In this document: positions 34,609 through 47,037 of the stretch, one piece after another | Position numbering within the stretch: position 1 is the stretch's first letter | Layout: every line of letters starts with the position of its first letter | Assembly (NCBI RefSeq): GCF_036181745.1 | Contig: NZ_CP108080.1 | Coordinates: forward strand, 310,001-374,000 | Direction of reading: 5' to 3' | DNA from: Streptomyces sp. NBC_00259 | Lineage (GTDB): Bacteria; Actinomycetota; Actinomycetes; Streptomycetales; Streptomycetaceae | Length of the DNA: 64,000 bases | Translations under genes and position numbers: made by a program | The notes under the pieces: generated by a model | Database searches by the model: none | What the model was told of the DNA's origin: nothing | The model's input: the letters and a program-made list of their open reading frames with translations, nothing else

Positions 34609-35291
34609 GCGAGACCCTCCAGCATGATCCGCTCGGTCGCCGTCAGATATGCCTCCGCCGCCCGCCGGGCGGCTCCTTCGTCACCCGCGGCCACCGCCGC
34701 CACCACCGGCTCCAGCCGTCCGTACGCGGCCTCGGGGTCCGTGAAGGGCCCGACGAGCGCGGCGCGCACCGGCAGATAGGCGTTGAAGAGGGTGTTGGTC
34801 AGCAGTCCGTAGACACGGTTGCCGGTGGCGCGGGCGAGCGCCCGGTGCACCTCGATGTCGGCGAGCTGCACGGCGTCCCCGCCGTCGGCCGCCCGCACCT
34901 CGGCCAGCAGCACGCCCAGTTCGGCCCGCTGTTCCGCGGTGGCGCGGACCGCGGCCCGTTCGGCGATCAACGCGCCGACGCTGCGCCGCACTTCGAAGAT
35001 CTCGCCGATCCAGTCCGGGCTGTGCCGTACGAGCATGGGCAGCAGGTCGGCGCCGCCGAGCCGTGCGTAGTCACGGACACGGGTGCCCACTCCGTGCCGG
35101 GTCTCCAGGAGCCCGGCCTGGACGAGGCGGCCGAAGGCGTGCTTGAGGGTGGTGCGGGTGACGCCGTACCCGTCGGCGAGTTGGCGCTCCGGCGGCAGAT
35201 AGCTGCCGGCCGGGTGGCGGCCGGTGAGGATGTCCTCGCGCAGCCGCCCCTCCAGGACGTCGACGATGGTCTCGCGGGGCAGTGCCTCCAC
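34605..35291 (-). CDS. GntR-family regulator (FadR/FCD type)
   Basis: 228 residues. The N-terminal winged helix (VDVLEGRLREDILTGRHPAGSYLPPERQLADGYGVTRTTLKHAFGRLVQAGLL) and the C-terminal FCD-type ligand domain (IFEVRRSVGALIAERAAVRAT, DIEVHRALARATGNRVY) resemble FadR-type acyl or small-acid sensors. It starts at GTG 35291 behind GGAGG. It is the first gene of the leftward operon; a perfect 9-bp-arm inverted repeat lies 13 bases upstream, consistent with autoregulation. The divergent alpha/beta hydrolase may share control. Confidence 0.88.
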   Translation of the reverse strand: MEALPRETIVDVLEGRLREDILTGRHPAGSYLPPERQLADGYGVTRTTLKHAFGRLVQAGLLETRHGVGTRVRDYARLGGADLLPMLVRHSPDWIGEIFEVRRSVGALIAERAAVRATAEQRAELGVLLAEVRAADGGDAVQLADIEVHRALARATGNRVYGLLTNTLFNAYLPVRAALVGPFTDPEAAYGRLEPVVAAVAAGDEGAARRAAEAYLTATERIMLEGLA

Positions 35292-35303
35292 GCCGTTCCT
35301 CCC

Positions 35304-35326
35304 AGTGGCTCAGTGGATGAGCCACT
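35304..35326. promoter_or_regulatory. Inverted-repeat operator upstream of the GntR operon
   Basis: AGTGGCTCA-(GTGGA)-TGAGCCACT: perfect 9-bp arms with a 5-base spacer. It lies in the divergent promoter region between the GntR gene and the alpha/beta hydrolase gene. Confidence 0.65.
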
Positions 35327-35414
35327 CAACCAACGGGAGTCGACCGCGTCAAGGGGCACGGCCGCGGGATGACAGGATCTTGTACCGATGGACCGGTTTC
35401 ACGAGGAGCGACAC

Positions 35415-36296
35415 ATGACCACACCTCCGGCCGAGCTGGAACTCGCCGTCGACGGCGGGGCGTTGCGCGTCCTGCGTTTCGGCGAGGGGCCGCGCACCGC
35501 CGTCGCGGCCCACGGAATCACCGCGTCCGGCATGTCGTTCCGCGCCCTCGCCCGCCATCTGCCGCCCGACTGGTCGCTGTTCGCCCTTGATCTGCGGGGC
35601 CGGGGCGGCAGCGCGGCCGCCCCCGGTCCGTACGGCTTCGACACCCACGCGGCCGACCTGTGCGCGGTGGCCGAGCGGTGGGGCGGCGGCGCGCGCGTCG
35701 CCCTCGCCGGTCACTCCATGGGCGCGTGCGTCGCCCTGCGCGCCGCGGCCCGCCGTCCCGAGCTTTTCGACCGGCTGCTCCTGATCGACGGCGGCCTGCC
35801 CGTTCCGGCCGCACCGGACGCCGACCCCGACGCACTCCTGGACGCGTCGCTGGGACCGATCCTGGCCAGGCTGTCGCGGACGTTCGACAGCGACGAGGCG
35901 TACGTGAGCCAGTTCCGCGCCCATCCCGCGCTCGGCCCGGACTGGAACGACGACATCGAGGCGTACGTCCGCTACGACATCACCGGCCCCGAGGGCGCCC
36001 GCCGCTCCCGCGCCCAGGAGGGCCCTGTCCGCCGGGACGGACGGGAGCTGCTGGCCTCGGCGGCGGCGCTCGCCGAGGACCTGGCCGGGCTGTCCGTACC
36101 CACGAAGGTGCTGTACGCGCCCCGCGGGACGACCGGCACGGAACCGGGGGTGCTCGACGCCGGCCTCGTCGCACACTGGACCTCCCGGACATCGCTCCTG
36201 ACCGCCGAGGCGATCCCGGAGTGCAATCACTTCACGCTCCTGATGAGCGGCACGCCCGCGAAGACGGTCGCCGACCGCCTCGTGTCGATGGCGTGA
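35415..36296 (+). CDS. Alpha/beta hydrolase
   Basis: 293 residues. Oxyanion region AVAAHGITASGMSFRALARHLP, nucleophile elbow VALAGHSMGACVALRAA (Ser about 108), a later Asp region and ECNHFTLLMS with the catalytic His. The fold fits epoxide hydrolase, lactonase or esterase types. ATG 35415 follows GAGGAG by 7 bases. It is divergent from the GntR/lipocalin-like/GMC operon and shares the operator region, so it may act in the same pathway, for example by hydrolysing an oxidised ester or lactone product. No signal peptide, so cytoplasmic. Confidence 0.85.
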   Translation: MTTPPAELELAVDGGALRVLRFGEGPRTAVAAHGITASGMSFRALARHLPPDWSLFALDLRGRGGSAAAPGPYGFDTHAADLCAVAERWGGGARVALAGHSMGACVALRAAARRPELFDRLLLIDGGLPVPAAPDADPDALLDASLGPILARLSRTFDSDEAYVSQFRAHPALGPDWNDDIEAYVRYDITGPEGARRSRAQEGPVRRDGRELLASAAALAEDLAGLSVPTKVLYAPRGTTGTEPGVLDAGLVAHWTSRTSLLTAEAIPECNHFTLLMSGTPAKTVADRLVSMA

Positions 36297-36426
36297 GGCG
36301 CCGGCTCCGGGCAGCGGTGGCGGCGCCCCGTCCTGGTGCCCCATCAAGGAATCGGACTTATGGTGCATAGAGTTGGTTATCGGTCGTGGCACTCCCGTGC
36401 ACGTCCGCTCGGAAAGGGTGGTCCCG

Positions 36427-37524
36427 ATGCACCCAGCTCTCCGCTCCGACGATCTGGCACGGCTGCGACGGCAGCGCCCCTATCCGGCGGTGTCGGTCCT
36501 GATGCCCACGCATCGCCGGGATCCGGGCAGCGCCCAGGACCCTGTCCGGCTGCGCAATCTGATGGCCGAGGCGAAGGAGCAACTGCAGGCCGATCCGGCC
36601 GTCACGCGTGAGACGCGGATGGATGTCACCGCCCAGCTCGACCAGGCACTCGCCGAGATCGATCTCGTGCACGCCGAGGACGGACTGGTGGTGTTCGCGG
36701 CGCCGGGAGAGCATGAGGTGTGGATGCTGGGCCGGAGCGTGCCCGAGCGTGTGGTGCTCTCGGACACGTACCTCACCCGCAACCTCGTCTCGGCGCAGGC
36801 CGCGGAGCGCCCCTTTTGGGTCCTGGCGGTCTCGTCCGACCACGTCACGCTGTGGAGCGGCGCTGCGGAGCGCGTCACCGAGGCGCACACCGGGTCCTTC
36901 CCGATGACCCGGGTCAGCGAGAACTTCGACGCCGAGCGCCTGGAGCGGATCGGTGATGTGCCCAGCACCTTCACGGACGAGGCGACGCGCCAGTTCCTGA
37001 GGGAGGCGGACACCGCGGTCGGCGCCGTGCTCAGGAACGATCCACGGCCCCTGTACGTGACGGGTGAGGCGGCCGCTCTGTCGCTCATCGACGACGCAGG
37101 CACCGTGGTCAGGGCAACGGCCACGCATGTCACCCAGGGCGGGCTGGCCGCCGGTCCCGGCGACGCCGTGTGGCAGGCGGTACGGCCGTTCGTCGAGGCC
37201 CGGGCGGAGAAGGACGTCGCAGGCGTCCTCGAAGAGCTCGACAAAGCCCGTGGCAGGCGCGCCTTCGCCGCAGGGGTCGACGAGATCCACCAGAACGTGG
37301 AGTCGGGCCGGGTCGCACTGCTCGCCGTGGAGGAGAACTACCGCGAGACCGTACGCGACTCGGGTGGCCATCTCCTGCCGGCCGACCCCGGCGATCTGGA
37401 CGCCCTCGACGACATCGTCGACGAGATCGTCGAGAAGTCACTCGACACAGGCGCTCAGGTGCGCTTCGTCCCCGACGGGACGCTCACCGGCATGGGCGGC
37501 ATCGCGAGCACGTTGCGCTACTGA
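36427..37524 (+). CDS. baeRF-family protein (release-factor-like fold)
   Basis: 365 residues, cytoplasmic. PAVSVLMPTHRRDPGSAQDPVRLRNLMAEAKEQL at the N-terminus, GLVVFAAPGEHEVWMLGRSVPERVVL, and the C-terminal VRFVPDGTLTGMGGIASTLRY match bacterial archaeo-eukaryotic release-factor (baeRF) domain proteins, which have an eRF1/Pelota-like or Vms1-like fold and are often annotated as chemotaxis proteins. A role in ribosome rescue or tRNA hydrolysis is proposed for the family but not shown. ATG 36427 has AAAGGGTGG 6 bases upstream. A separate transcription unit. Confidence 0.72.
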   Translation: MHPALRSDDLARLRRQRPYPAVSVLMPTHRRDPGSAQDPVRLRNLMAEAKEQLQADPAVTRETRMDVTAQLDQALAEIDLVHAEDGLVVFAAPGEHEVWMLGRSVPERVVLSDTYLTRNLVSAQAAERPFWVLAVSSDHVTLWSGAAERVTEAHTGSFPMTRVSENFDAERLERIGDVPSTFTDEATRQFLREADTAVGAVLRNDPRPLYVTGEAAALSLIDDAGTVVRATATHVTQGGLAAGPGDAVWQAVRPFVEARAEKDVAGVLEELDKARGRRAFAAGVDEIHQNVESGRVALLAVEENYRETVRDSGGHLLPADPGDLDALDDIVDEIVEKSLDTGAQVRFVPDGTLTGMGGIASTLRY

Positions 37525-37585
37525 CGCGGGCGCCTCGCGCTTCTGAGGGGCGGACCGGACCCCAGCAGTGAAAGGACGGGCACAC

Positions 37586-38212
37586 ATGTCTGCGTGCCGG
37601 AAGAACCTCTCCCTCGGGCGGCAGTTGGCGGCGGCCGTGCTGACGCTGGTCGTGACGGCATCGGGCGCGGCCGCACTGGTCTCGTGCAGCACCGAGGGTG
37701 GCGATTCGGGGACCAGTTCACCGTTCAGCCCCCGGCCCACCCCGCCCGACACGGCGTCCTTCACCGGCACGGCGGCCTCGGCGCTGGCCTCGCTCGAGGC
37801 GTCGGCCCGCGCCCGGGCCTCCGCCGCGGCCTCGTCCGCGTCGGCCGCCGCCTCCTCGTTCGAGGCCCGGGTCTCCGACGAGGCGTCACAGGCCGCCAAG
37901 GATGCCGAGGCGCGGCTGAAGAACCTGCAGGGCGGTGGCAACGCCCGGTCCGACGTGGCCCTCACGGGGCGGCCGACGGCCGACACCGGCGGCCTGCAGG
38001 TCGTCGTCGTCAGCATCACCAACCGCACGGACGCACAGGCTTCCTACGCGGTGCAGGTCGACTTCAAGGACTCCTCCGGGAAGGTCGTGGAGAGCCGGAT
38101 CGTCGGAGCGAAGGACCTCGCACCCGGTGAGCAGGCTCAGCCCCTGGCCATCAGCCGCAAGCCGGCCGACACCACGCTGACCCCGACGGTCGCCAAGGCG
38201 CAGCGGTACTGA
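37586..38212 (+). CDS. Predicted lipoprotein with coiled-coil and FxLYD-like domain
   Basis: 208 residues. The signal peptide AAAVLTLVVTASGAAALVSC ends in a lipobox-like ALVSC near residue 33, giving a membrane-anchored lipoprotein. An Ala/Ser/Arg-rich helical linker (LEASARARASAAASSASAAAS) follows, then a beta domain (LQVVVVSITNRTDAQASYAVQVDF, ARSDVALTGRPT) like FxLYD/DUF-type extracellular immunoglobulin-like folds. AAAGGACGG lies before ATG 37586. Hairpins follow the stop. Function unknown; probably an extracytoplasmic structural or sensing protein. Confidence 0.75.
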   Translation: MSACRKNLSLGRQLAAAVLTLVVTASGAAALVSCSTEGGDSGTSSPFSPRPTPPDTASFTGTAASALASLEASARARASAAASSASAAASSFEARVSDEASQAAKDAEARLKNLQGGGNARSDVALTGRPTADTGGLQVVVVSITNRTDAQASYAVQVDFKDSSGKVVESRIVGAKDLAPGEQAQPLAISRKPADTTLTPTVAKAQRY

Positions 38213-38250
38213 CCCGGGGTTCGCGGGTGGCGCCCGGGTGGCCCGGGTCC

Positions 38251-38288
38251 CGTGCCAGCGTGGCACGTTGATCCACCGCATCCGGTGG
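38251..38288. terminator. Two adjacent hairpins after the lipoprotein gene
   Basis: CGTGCCA-GCG-TGGCACG (38251-38267) and CCACCG-CATC-CGGTGG (38273-38288), both perfect. They lie 39-76 bases past the lipoprotein stop and before the MFS gene. Likely termination; the first could also be an operator. Confidence 0.5.
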
Positions 38289-38380
38289 CCTTCACTCGTA
38301 CCGGCCGTGCGCCGCAGTCCCGCGGGAGCATCCTGCGGGTCGTCGCAGACCGTTCTCGACCGCTCTGGGGGTCGTCCACT

Positions 38381-39844
38381 GTGCCCGAGGTGATCAACCG
38401 ATCCCCCGGCGGATCGCGCTCGCTCGGCGCTGCACTCGACAGCGCACCGATCTCACGTCTGCACCGGAGGTTCTGGCTGCTGGCCGGACTGGGCATCATG
38501 CTCGACGGCTTCGACTTCTTCATCATCGGGGTCGCCAACCCCCTGATCTCGAAGGAGTTCGACGGGAGCCCGGCCGAACAGGGACTGCTGTCGGCCGCGG
38601 CGATCGTGGGGGCCGCCCTCGGCGCCGCTCTGCTGGGGCCGCTCGGCGACCGCATCGGCCGCAGTCGGATCTTCCGGATCGACCTGTGGATGTTCGTCGT
38701 CTTCTCGGTGCTGTGCGCCTGCGCGTGGGACATCTGGTCCCTGATCGCCTTCCGGCTGCTGCTCGGGGTGGCGGTCGGGCTGGACTATCCCATCGCGGCC
38801 AGCTATCTCGCCGAGATCCTGCCGTCCCGCAACCGCGGACGCTGGCTGGTGGGCGCGTTCAGCCTGCAGGCCGCCGGCATCCTCCTCGGAGCCGTGGCCG
38901 GTGTGGTGATCCTCCTCGTCCTGCCCGACCTGGACTCCTGGCGCCTCATGCTCGGGTTCGGTGCGCTGCCCGCCCTGCTGATCATCGCGCTGCGGCGCAA
39001 CATGCCCGAGAGCCCGCGCTGGCTCGCCCGCAACGGCCATGAGCGCGAGGCCCGCGAGGTCGCGGAGGTGCTGACCGGGCAGCCGGTCCACATCGCGGAG
39101 ACGGACCGGGAGCGCGACGCGCCACCGCCGGAGGGGCTGAGGGCCTTCGTCCAGCCCCAGTTGTTCTCGCGTCGTCTGGCGCGGCGCACCGTCTTCACGT
39201 CCGTGCCCTGGTTCCTGATGGACATCGCGACCTACGGCGTGGGCATCTTCACCCCCACACTGCTGGCCGGCCTGGCTCTCGGCGGCGCGAACGCCACGTT
39301 CATCGCGGACGACATCGCGTCCACCGAGGGCACGGCCGCCCTGGATGTCTTCCTCGTGGTCGGGTTCGTACTGGCGATCGTCCTGGTCGACCGGGTGGGA
39401 CGGGTTCCCCTCCAGCTCGCCGGATTCGCGATGATGACGTGCGCGCTCTGTCTCCTCGCCGTGTCGGGTCAGCTCACCGGTGGCTCCGGGTCACACCTCG
39501 TCCTGGTCTTCACCGGCTTCGCCCTGTTCAACATCTTCATGAACATGGGCCCGAACGCCACGACGTTCGCCCTGCCCGCCGAGGTCTTCCCCGCCGAAGT
39601 GCGGGCCGGGGGTCATGGCTTCGCGGCCGGCTGCGGGAAGCTCGGTGCCGCGCTGGGCACGTTCCTCTTCCCCGTACTGCTGGCGGACATCGGAGCGAGC
39701 GCGCTCCTGTACGGGATCGCGGCGACCAGCGCGCTGGCCTTCGTGGTCACTCTGCTCTTCCGTATCGAACCGGCGGGCCGGTCGCTCGAAGAGCTCTCCG
39801 GCCGGGAAGCCTCCGCCGTCGCCCCCCGCGTGGCGCCGCCGTAG
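38381..39844 (+). CDS. MFS transporter, sugar/metabolite:H+ symporter type
   Basis: About 487 residues with 12 predicted helices. MFS signatures: LGPLGDRIGRSRIFRIDLWM after helix 2, RLLLGVAVGLDYPIAASYLAEILPSRNRGRW in helices 4-5, and PAEVFPAEVRAGGHGFAAGCGKLGAALGT in the second half, as in the sugar-porter/SHS families. The central loop carries PESPRWLARNG. GTG 38381 is the likely start (VPEVINRSPGG); the longer open frame upstream covers the hairpins and is unlikely. The dhaKLM operon starts 102 bases downstream, so it could import dihydroxyacetone, glycerol or a related carbon source; this is inference from position. Confidence 0.82.
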   Translation: MPEVINRSPGGSRSLGAALDSAPISRLHRRFWLLAGLGIMLDGFDFFIIGVANPLISKEFDGSPAEQGLLSAAAIVGAALGAALLGPLGDRIGRSRIFRIDLWMFVVFSVLCACAWDIWSLIAFRLLLGVAVGLDYPIAASYLAEILPSRNRGRWLVGAFSLQAAGILLGAVAGVVILLVLPDLDSWRLMLGFGALPALLIIALRRNMPESPRWLARNGHEREAREVAEVLTGQPVHIAETDRERDAPPPEGLRAFVQPQLFSRRLARRTVFTSVPWFLMDIATYGVGIFTPTLLAGLALGGANATFIADDIASTEGTAALDVFLVVGFVLAIVLVDRVGRVPLQLAGFAMMTCALCLLAVSGQLTGGSGSHLVLVFTGFALFNIFMNMGPNATTFALPAEVFPAEVRAGGHGFAAGCGKLGAALGTFLFPVLLADIGASALLYGIAATSALAFVVTLLFRIEPAGRSLEELSGREASAVAPRVAPP

Positions 39845-39946
39845 CCGATACTGGCAGGGCCAGGGCGTACGGCACGGTGCCGGCACGGTCCGACCTGAGA
39901 AGACACCGTCCACAGTGATCGTCACCAGTCTCATCAGGAGGTTCCC

Positions 39947-40939
39947 ATGAGGATGCTCATCAATGTCCCCGAGACGGTCGTCGCGGACGCGTTGCGCGGG
40001 ATGGCCGCGGCGCATCCCGACCTGAGGGTGGACGTCGAGAACAGGGTCGTGGTGCGGGCGGACGCGCCGGTCGCCGGCAAGGTGGCGCTGGTGTCGGGCG
40101 GCGGCTCCGGGCACGAGCCCCTGCACGGCGGCTTCGTCGGGCCCGGGATGCTCTCGGCGGCATGCCCCGGCGAGATCTTCACCTCGCCCGTGCCGGATCA
40201 GATGGCGAGGGCGGCGGCCGCCGTGGACAGCGGGGCGGGGGTGCTGTTCATCGTCAAGAACTACACCGGCGACGTGCTGAACTTCGACATGGCCCAGGAG
40301 CTCGCCGAGGACGAGGGCGTCCAGATCGCCAAGGTGCTGGTCAACGACGATGTGGCGGTCACGGACAGTCTGTACACGGCGGGCAGGCGCGGGACGGGCG
40401 CGACGCTGTTCGTCGAGAAGATCGCGGGTGCGGCGGCCGAGGAGGGCGCACCGCTGGAACAGGTCGAGGCCGTCGCCCGCCGGGCCAACGAGCGCTCGCG
40501 GAGCTTCGGTGTGGCGCTCAGCGCGGTCACGACGCCGGCCAAGGGCTCGCCCACGTTCGACCTGCCGTCCGGCGAGCTGGAGTTGGGGATCGGCATCCAT
40601 GGCGAGCCGGGCCGTGAGCGACGGCCGATGATGACCTCGCGGGAGATCGCGGACTTCGCGGTGGACGCCGTCCTGGAGGACCTGCAGCCGTCCAGTCCGG
40701 TGCTGGCGCTGGTGAACGGGATGGGAGCGACACCGCTGCTGGAGCTGTACGGGTTCACCGCGGAGGTGCACCGGGTGCTGGCCGAGCGCGGCGTGCCGGT
40801 GGCGCGGACCCTGGTCGGGAACTACGTCACCTCGCTCGACATGGCCGGCTGCTCGGTGACGCTGTGCGAGGCGGACGAGGAACTGCTGCGGCTGTGGGAC
40901 GCCCCCGTGTCGACGCCCGGACTGCGCTGGGGCCGCTGA
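39947..40939 (+). CDS. dhaK: Dihydroxyacetone kinase subunit DhaK
   Basis: 330 residues, the substrate-binding subunit. KVALVSGGGSGHEPLHGGFVGPGMLSAACPGEIFTSP and FIVKNYTGDVLNFDMA are family hallmarks; the catalytic His that forms a hemiaminal with dihydroxyacetone is in LGIGIHGEPG (about residue 222). AGGAGG lies 6 bases before the ATG. It is followed by dhaL and dhaM in one operon. The complex phosphorylates dihydroxyacetone to DHAP using phosphoenolpyruvate via the PTS, not ATP. Confidence 0.96.
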   Translation: MRMLINVPETVVADALRGMAAAHPDLRVDVENRVVVRADAPVAGKVALVSGGGSGHEPLHGGFVGPGMLSAACPGEIFTSPVPDQMARAAAAVDSGAGVLFIVKNYTGDVLNFDMAQELAEDEGVQIAKVLVNDDVAVTDSLYTAGRRGTGATLFVEKIAGAAAEEGAPLEQVEAVARRANERSRSFGVALSAVTTPAKGSPTFDLPSGELELGIGIHGEPGRERRPMMTSREIADFAVDAVLEDLQPSSPVLALVNGMGATPLLELYGFTAEVHRVLAERGVPVARTLVGNYVTSLDMAGCSVTLCEADEELLRLWDAPVSTPGLRWGR

Positions 40940-40962
40940 CCATGGGAAACGAAGGAGACATT

Positions 40963-41559
40963 GTGCTCGACACGGACTTCTTCCGCCGCTGGATGACGGC
41001 CGCCGCCGACGCCGTGGGCCGGGAGGCCGGCCGGCTGACCGAACTCGACTCCGCGATCGGGGACGCCGACCACGGCATCAACATGCAGCGCGGTTTCACC
41101 GCGGTGACGGCCGCTCTGGAGAAGGACGCGCCGGACACCCCGGGCGCCGTACTGACGCTGTCCGGACGGCAGTTGATCTCGACGGTCGGCGGGGCCTCGG
41201 GCCCTCTGTACGGGACGCTGCTGCGGCGGGCCGGCAAGGCCCTGGGCGACGATCCCGAGGTGTCCCCGGCGCAGCTCGGCGAAGCCCTGCGGGCCGGGAT
41301 CGCCGCCGTGGCCCAGCTCGGCGGCGCCAAGGCCGGGGACAAGACGATGCTGGACGCGCTGGAGCCGGCGGCCGCGGCGCTGGACGAGTCGTTCGCGGCC
41401 GCCCGGGCGGCCGCCGAGGAGGGCGCGCTCGCGACCGTGCCGATGCTGGCGCGCAAGGGCAGGGCGAGCTATCTGGGCGAGCGCAGCATCGGGCACCAGG
41501 ACCCGGGGGCGACGTCCTCCGCGCTGCTGATCGCGGCGCTCGAGGAGGTGGCGCGGTGA
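40963..41559 (+). CDS. dhaL: Dihydroxyacetone kinase subunit DhaL (ADP-binding)
   Basis: 198 residues from GTG 40963, which has GAAGGAG 6 bases upstream; ATG 40942 would add seven residues. Contains ELDSAIGDADHGINMQRGF, where the three Asp residues chelate the Mg2+ ions holding ADP, GGASGPLYGTLLRRAGKA, and GAKAGDKTMLDALEPAAAAL. DhaL transfers phosphate from DhaM via its bound ADP to dihydroxyacetone on DhaK. Overlaps dhaM by GTGA. Confidence 0.95.
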   Translation: MLDTDFFRRWMTAAADAVGREAGRLTELDSAIGDADHGINMQRGFTAVTAALEKDAPDTPGAVLTLSGRQLISTVGGASGPLYGTLLRRAGKALGDDPEVSPAQLGEALRAGIAAVAQLGGAKAGDKTMLDALEPAAAALDESFAAARAAAEEGALATVPMLARKGRASYLGERSIGHQDPGATSSALLIAALEEVAR

Positions 41560-41966
41560 GTGCGGCGGGTCAGGTCGGCATCGTCCTCGTGTCGCACAGC
41601 GCTCAGCTCGCCGTGTCCGTCGCCGAACTCGCGCGGGGCCTCGCCGGGGGCGCCGCTTCGGTGCCTCTCGCGCCCGCGGGCGGGCTGCCGGACGGAGGGC
41701 TCGGCACCAGCTCGGAGCTGATCGCCGCCGCGGCGCGGGAGGTCGACCGGGGCGCGGGCGTGGCCGTACTGGCCGATCTCGGCAGCGCCGTGCTGACGGT
41801 GAAGTCGCTGCTGGCCGAGGGCGGCGAACTGCCGGAGGGGACCCGGCTCGTGGACGCGCCGTTCGTCGAGGGCGCGGTCGCCGCGGTGGTCACCGCGGCG
41901 GCGGGCGGCGCTCTGGACGAAGTGGAGGCGGCGGCCGAGGAAGCGTACTCGTACCACAAGGTGTGA
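41556..41966 (+). CDS. dhaM: DhaM phosphotransfer subunit (PTS EIIA-Man-type domain only)
   Basis: 136 residues, just the EIIA-mannose-like domain: VGIVLVSHSAQLAVSVAELA with active His14, DRGAGVAVLADLGSAVLTVKSLL, and VDAPFVEGAVAAVV. The HPr and EI-like domains fused in the E. coli protein are absent, as in most actinobacteria, so it must take phosphate from the general PTS HPr. GTG 41556 overlaps the dhaL stop. Ends the dha operon; a cobalamin riboswitch begins about 50 bases downstream. Confidence 0.94.
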   Translation: MSAAGQVGIVLVSHSAQLAVSVAELARGLAGGAASVPLAPAGGLPDGGLGTSSELIAAAAREVDRGAGVAVLADLGSAVLTVKSLLAEGGELPEGTRLVDAPFVEGAVAAVVTAAAGGALDEVEAAAEEAYSYHKV

Positions 41967-42014
41967 CGGCGCGCATCCGTGCGCGGCTTGTGATGTACCT
42001 GGTCAAAGCACTAA

Positions 42015-42195
42015 TGTCGCACCGCCTTGGTGAACGGGAAACCGGTGCGGTACCGGTGCGGCCCTCGCCACTGTGATCGGGAAGTCCGGCTCCATCCGCA
42101 AGGAAGCCACTGGACCGCCGCGGGAGACCGCGGCGTCCGGGAAGGCGGAGCCCGGGCGGATTGACCCGTCAGCCAGGAGACCGGCCAAGGCGCGT
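42015..42195 (+). ncRNA. Cobalamin riboswitch
   Basis: Upstream of cbiM. Visible elements include CTTGGTGAACGGGAA near the 5' side, GCCACTGTGAT followed by a GGGAAGTCC stretch, a GCCACTGG element, and the 3' B12 box AGCCAGGAGACCGGCC (42171-42186), which matches the family consensus. Immediately before cbiM, GGAGA-GGG-TCTCC forms a small hairpin that includes the Shine-Dalgarno-like GGAGAGGG, so vitamin B12 probably blocks translation of the cobalt transporter. Ends are approximate. Confidence 0.92.
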
Positions 42196-42232
42196 TGTCC
42201 ATCCACGAGGTGTTGGAGAGGGTCTCCCGACC

Positions 42233-42925
42233 ATGCACATAGCCGAGGGGTATCTGCCCCCGTTGCACGCGGCCGCCTGGGGCGCCGCGTCCGCCCCCTT
42301 CGTCGTCCACGGCGTCCGGGCGCTCACCCGTGAGGTCAAGGCCCATCCCGAGTCGACGCTGCTGCTCGGCGCCTCCGGGGCCTTCACCTTCGTCCTTTCC
42401 GCGCTGAAGATCCCGTCCGTGACCGGGAGTTGCTCCCATCCGACCGGTACGGGACTCGGCGCCATCCTGTTCAGACCACCCATCATGGCGGTACTGGGCA
42501 CGATCACCCTGCTGTTCCAGTCGCTGCTGCTGGCCCACGGCGGGCTCACCACGCTCGGCGCCAACGCCTTCTCCATGGCGATCGTCGGGCCCTGGGCCGG
42601 GTACGCGGTGTACCGGCTGCTGCGGCGGTTCGAACTGCCGCTGATGGTGAGCGTGTTCTTCGGCGCGTTCGTCGCGGATCTGTCCACGTACTGCGTCACC
42701 AGTGTGCAACTGGCGCTGGCGTTCCCCGACCCGGGCAGCGGCTTCGCCGGCGCACTCGCCAAGTTCGGCGGCATCTTCGCGATCACCCAGATCCCGCTGG
42801 CGGTCAGCGAGGGCCTGCTCACCGTGCTGGTGATGCGTCTCCTCGTCCAGTCGAGCAAGGGTGAGCTGACCCGGCTCGGTGTGCTGCTCCAGGGTGGGAA
42901 CAAGAAGGAGGCCGCGGTCCGATGA
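42233..42925 (+). CDS. cbiM: Cobalt ECF transporter substrate-specificity protein CbiM
   Basis: 230 residues, membrane protein with about seven helices. The N-terminus [16 protein letters not shown] is the metal-binding signature: Met1 amine, His2 and a nearby His coordinate Co2+. [20 protein letters not shown] and [20 protein letters not shown] are further family blocks. ATG 42233 is fixed by the need for MHI at the N-terminus. First gene of cbiMNQO, controlled by the cobalamin riboswitch. Imports cobalt for B12 synthesis. Overlaps cbiN by 4 bases. Confidence 0.96.
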   Translation: MHIAEGYLPPLHAAAWGAASAPFVVHGVRALTREVKAHPESTLLLGASGAFTFVLSALKIPSVTGSCSHPTGTGLGAILFRPPIMAVLGTITLLFQSLLLAHGGLTTLGANAFSMAIVGPWAGYAVYRLLRRFELPLMVSVFFGAFVADLSTYCVTSVQLALAFPDPGSGFAGALAKFGGIFAITQIPLAVSEGLLTVLVMRLLVQSSKGELTRLGVLLQGGNKKEAAVR

Positions 42926-43287
42926 GCCGTAACGCGAAGATCAACACGCTGCTGCTGGTGATCGTGGCCGCGCTGGCCGTGTTCCCGCTCGTGCTGGGAC
43001 TGGGCGACCACAAGGAGGAGCCCTTCGCCGGCGCGGACGCCGAGGCGGAGACGGCGATCACCGAGATCGCGCCGGACTACGAGCCGTGGTTCTCCCCGTT
43101 GTACGAGCCCCCGTCCGGCGAGGTCGAATCGGCGCTGTTCGCCCTGCAGGCGGCGCTCGGCGCGGGGGTCCTGGCCTACTACTTCGGGCTGCGCAAGGGC
43201 CGCCGTCAGGGCGAGGCCCGTGCCGCGGCGGCCGCTCCCGGGGACGCGTCGCGGGCAGCCGTCCCCTCCGACGGTCCCGCTGCCTGA
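42922..43287 (+). CDS. cbiN: Cobalt transporter small subunit CbiN
   Basis: 121 residues with two transmembrane helices: [22 protein letters not shown] near the N-terminus and [22 protein letters not shown] near residue 80. The extracytoplasmic loop contains [39 protein letters not shown], the CbiN signature. A C-terminal Ala-rich cytoplasmic tail extends it slightly beyond typical length. ATGA overlap with cbiM. Assists metal loading of CbiM. Confidence 0.95.
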   Translation: MSRNAKINTLLLVIVAALAVFPLVLGLGDHKEEPFAGADAEAETAITEIAPDYEPWFSPLYEPPSGEVESALFALQAALGAGVLAYYFGLRKGRRQGEARAAAAAPGDASRAAVPSDGPAA

Positions 43288-43293
43288 TCACCG

Positions 43294-47008
<3,715 letters not shown>

Positions 47009-47037
47009 GGCCCCGCGCCCCTGCCTAGGATGCGGTC

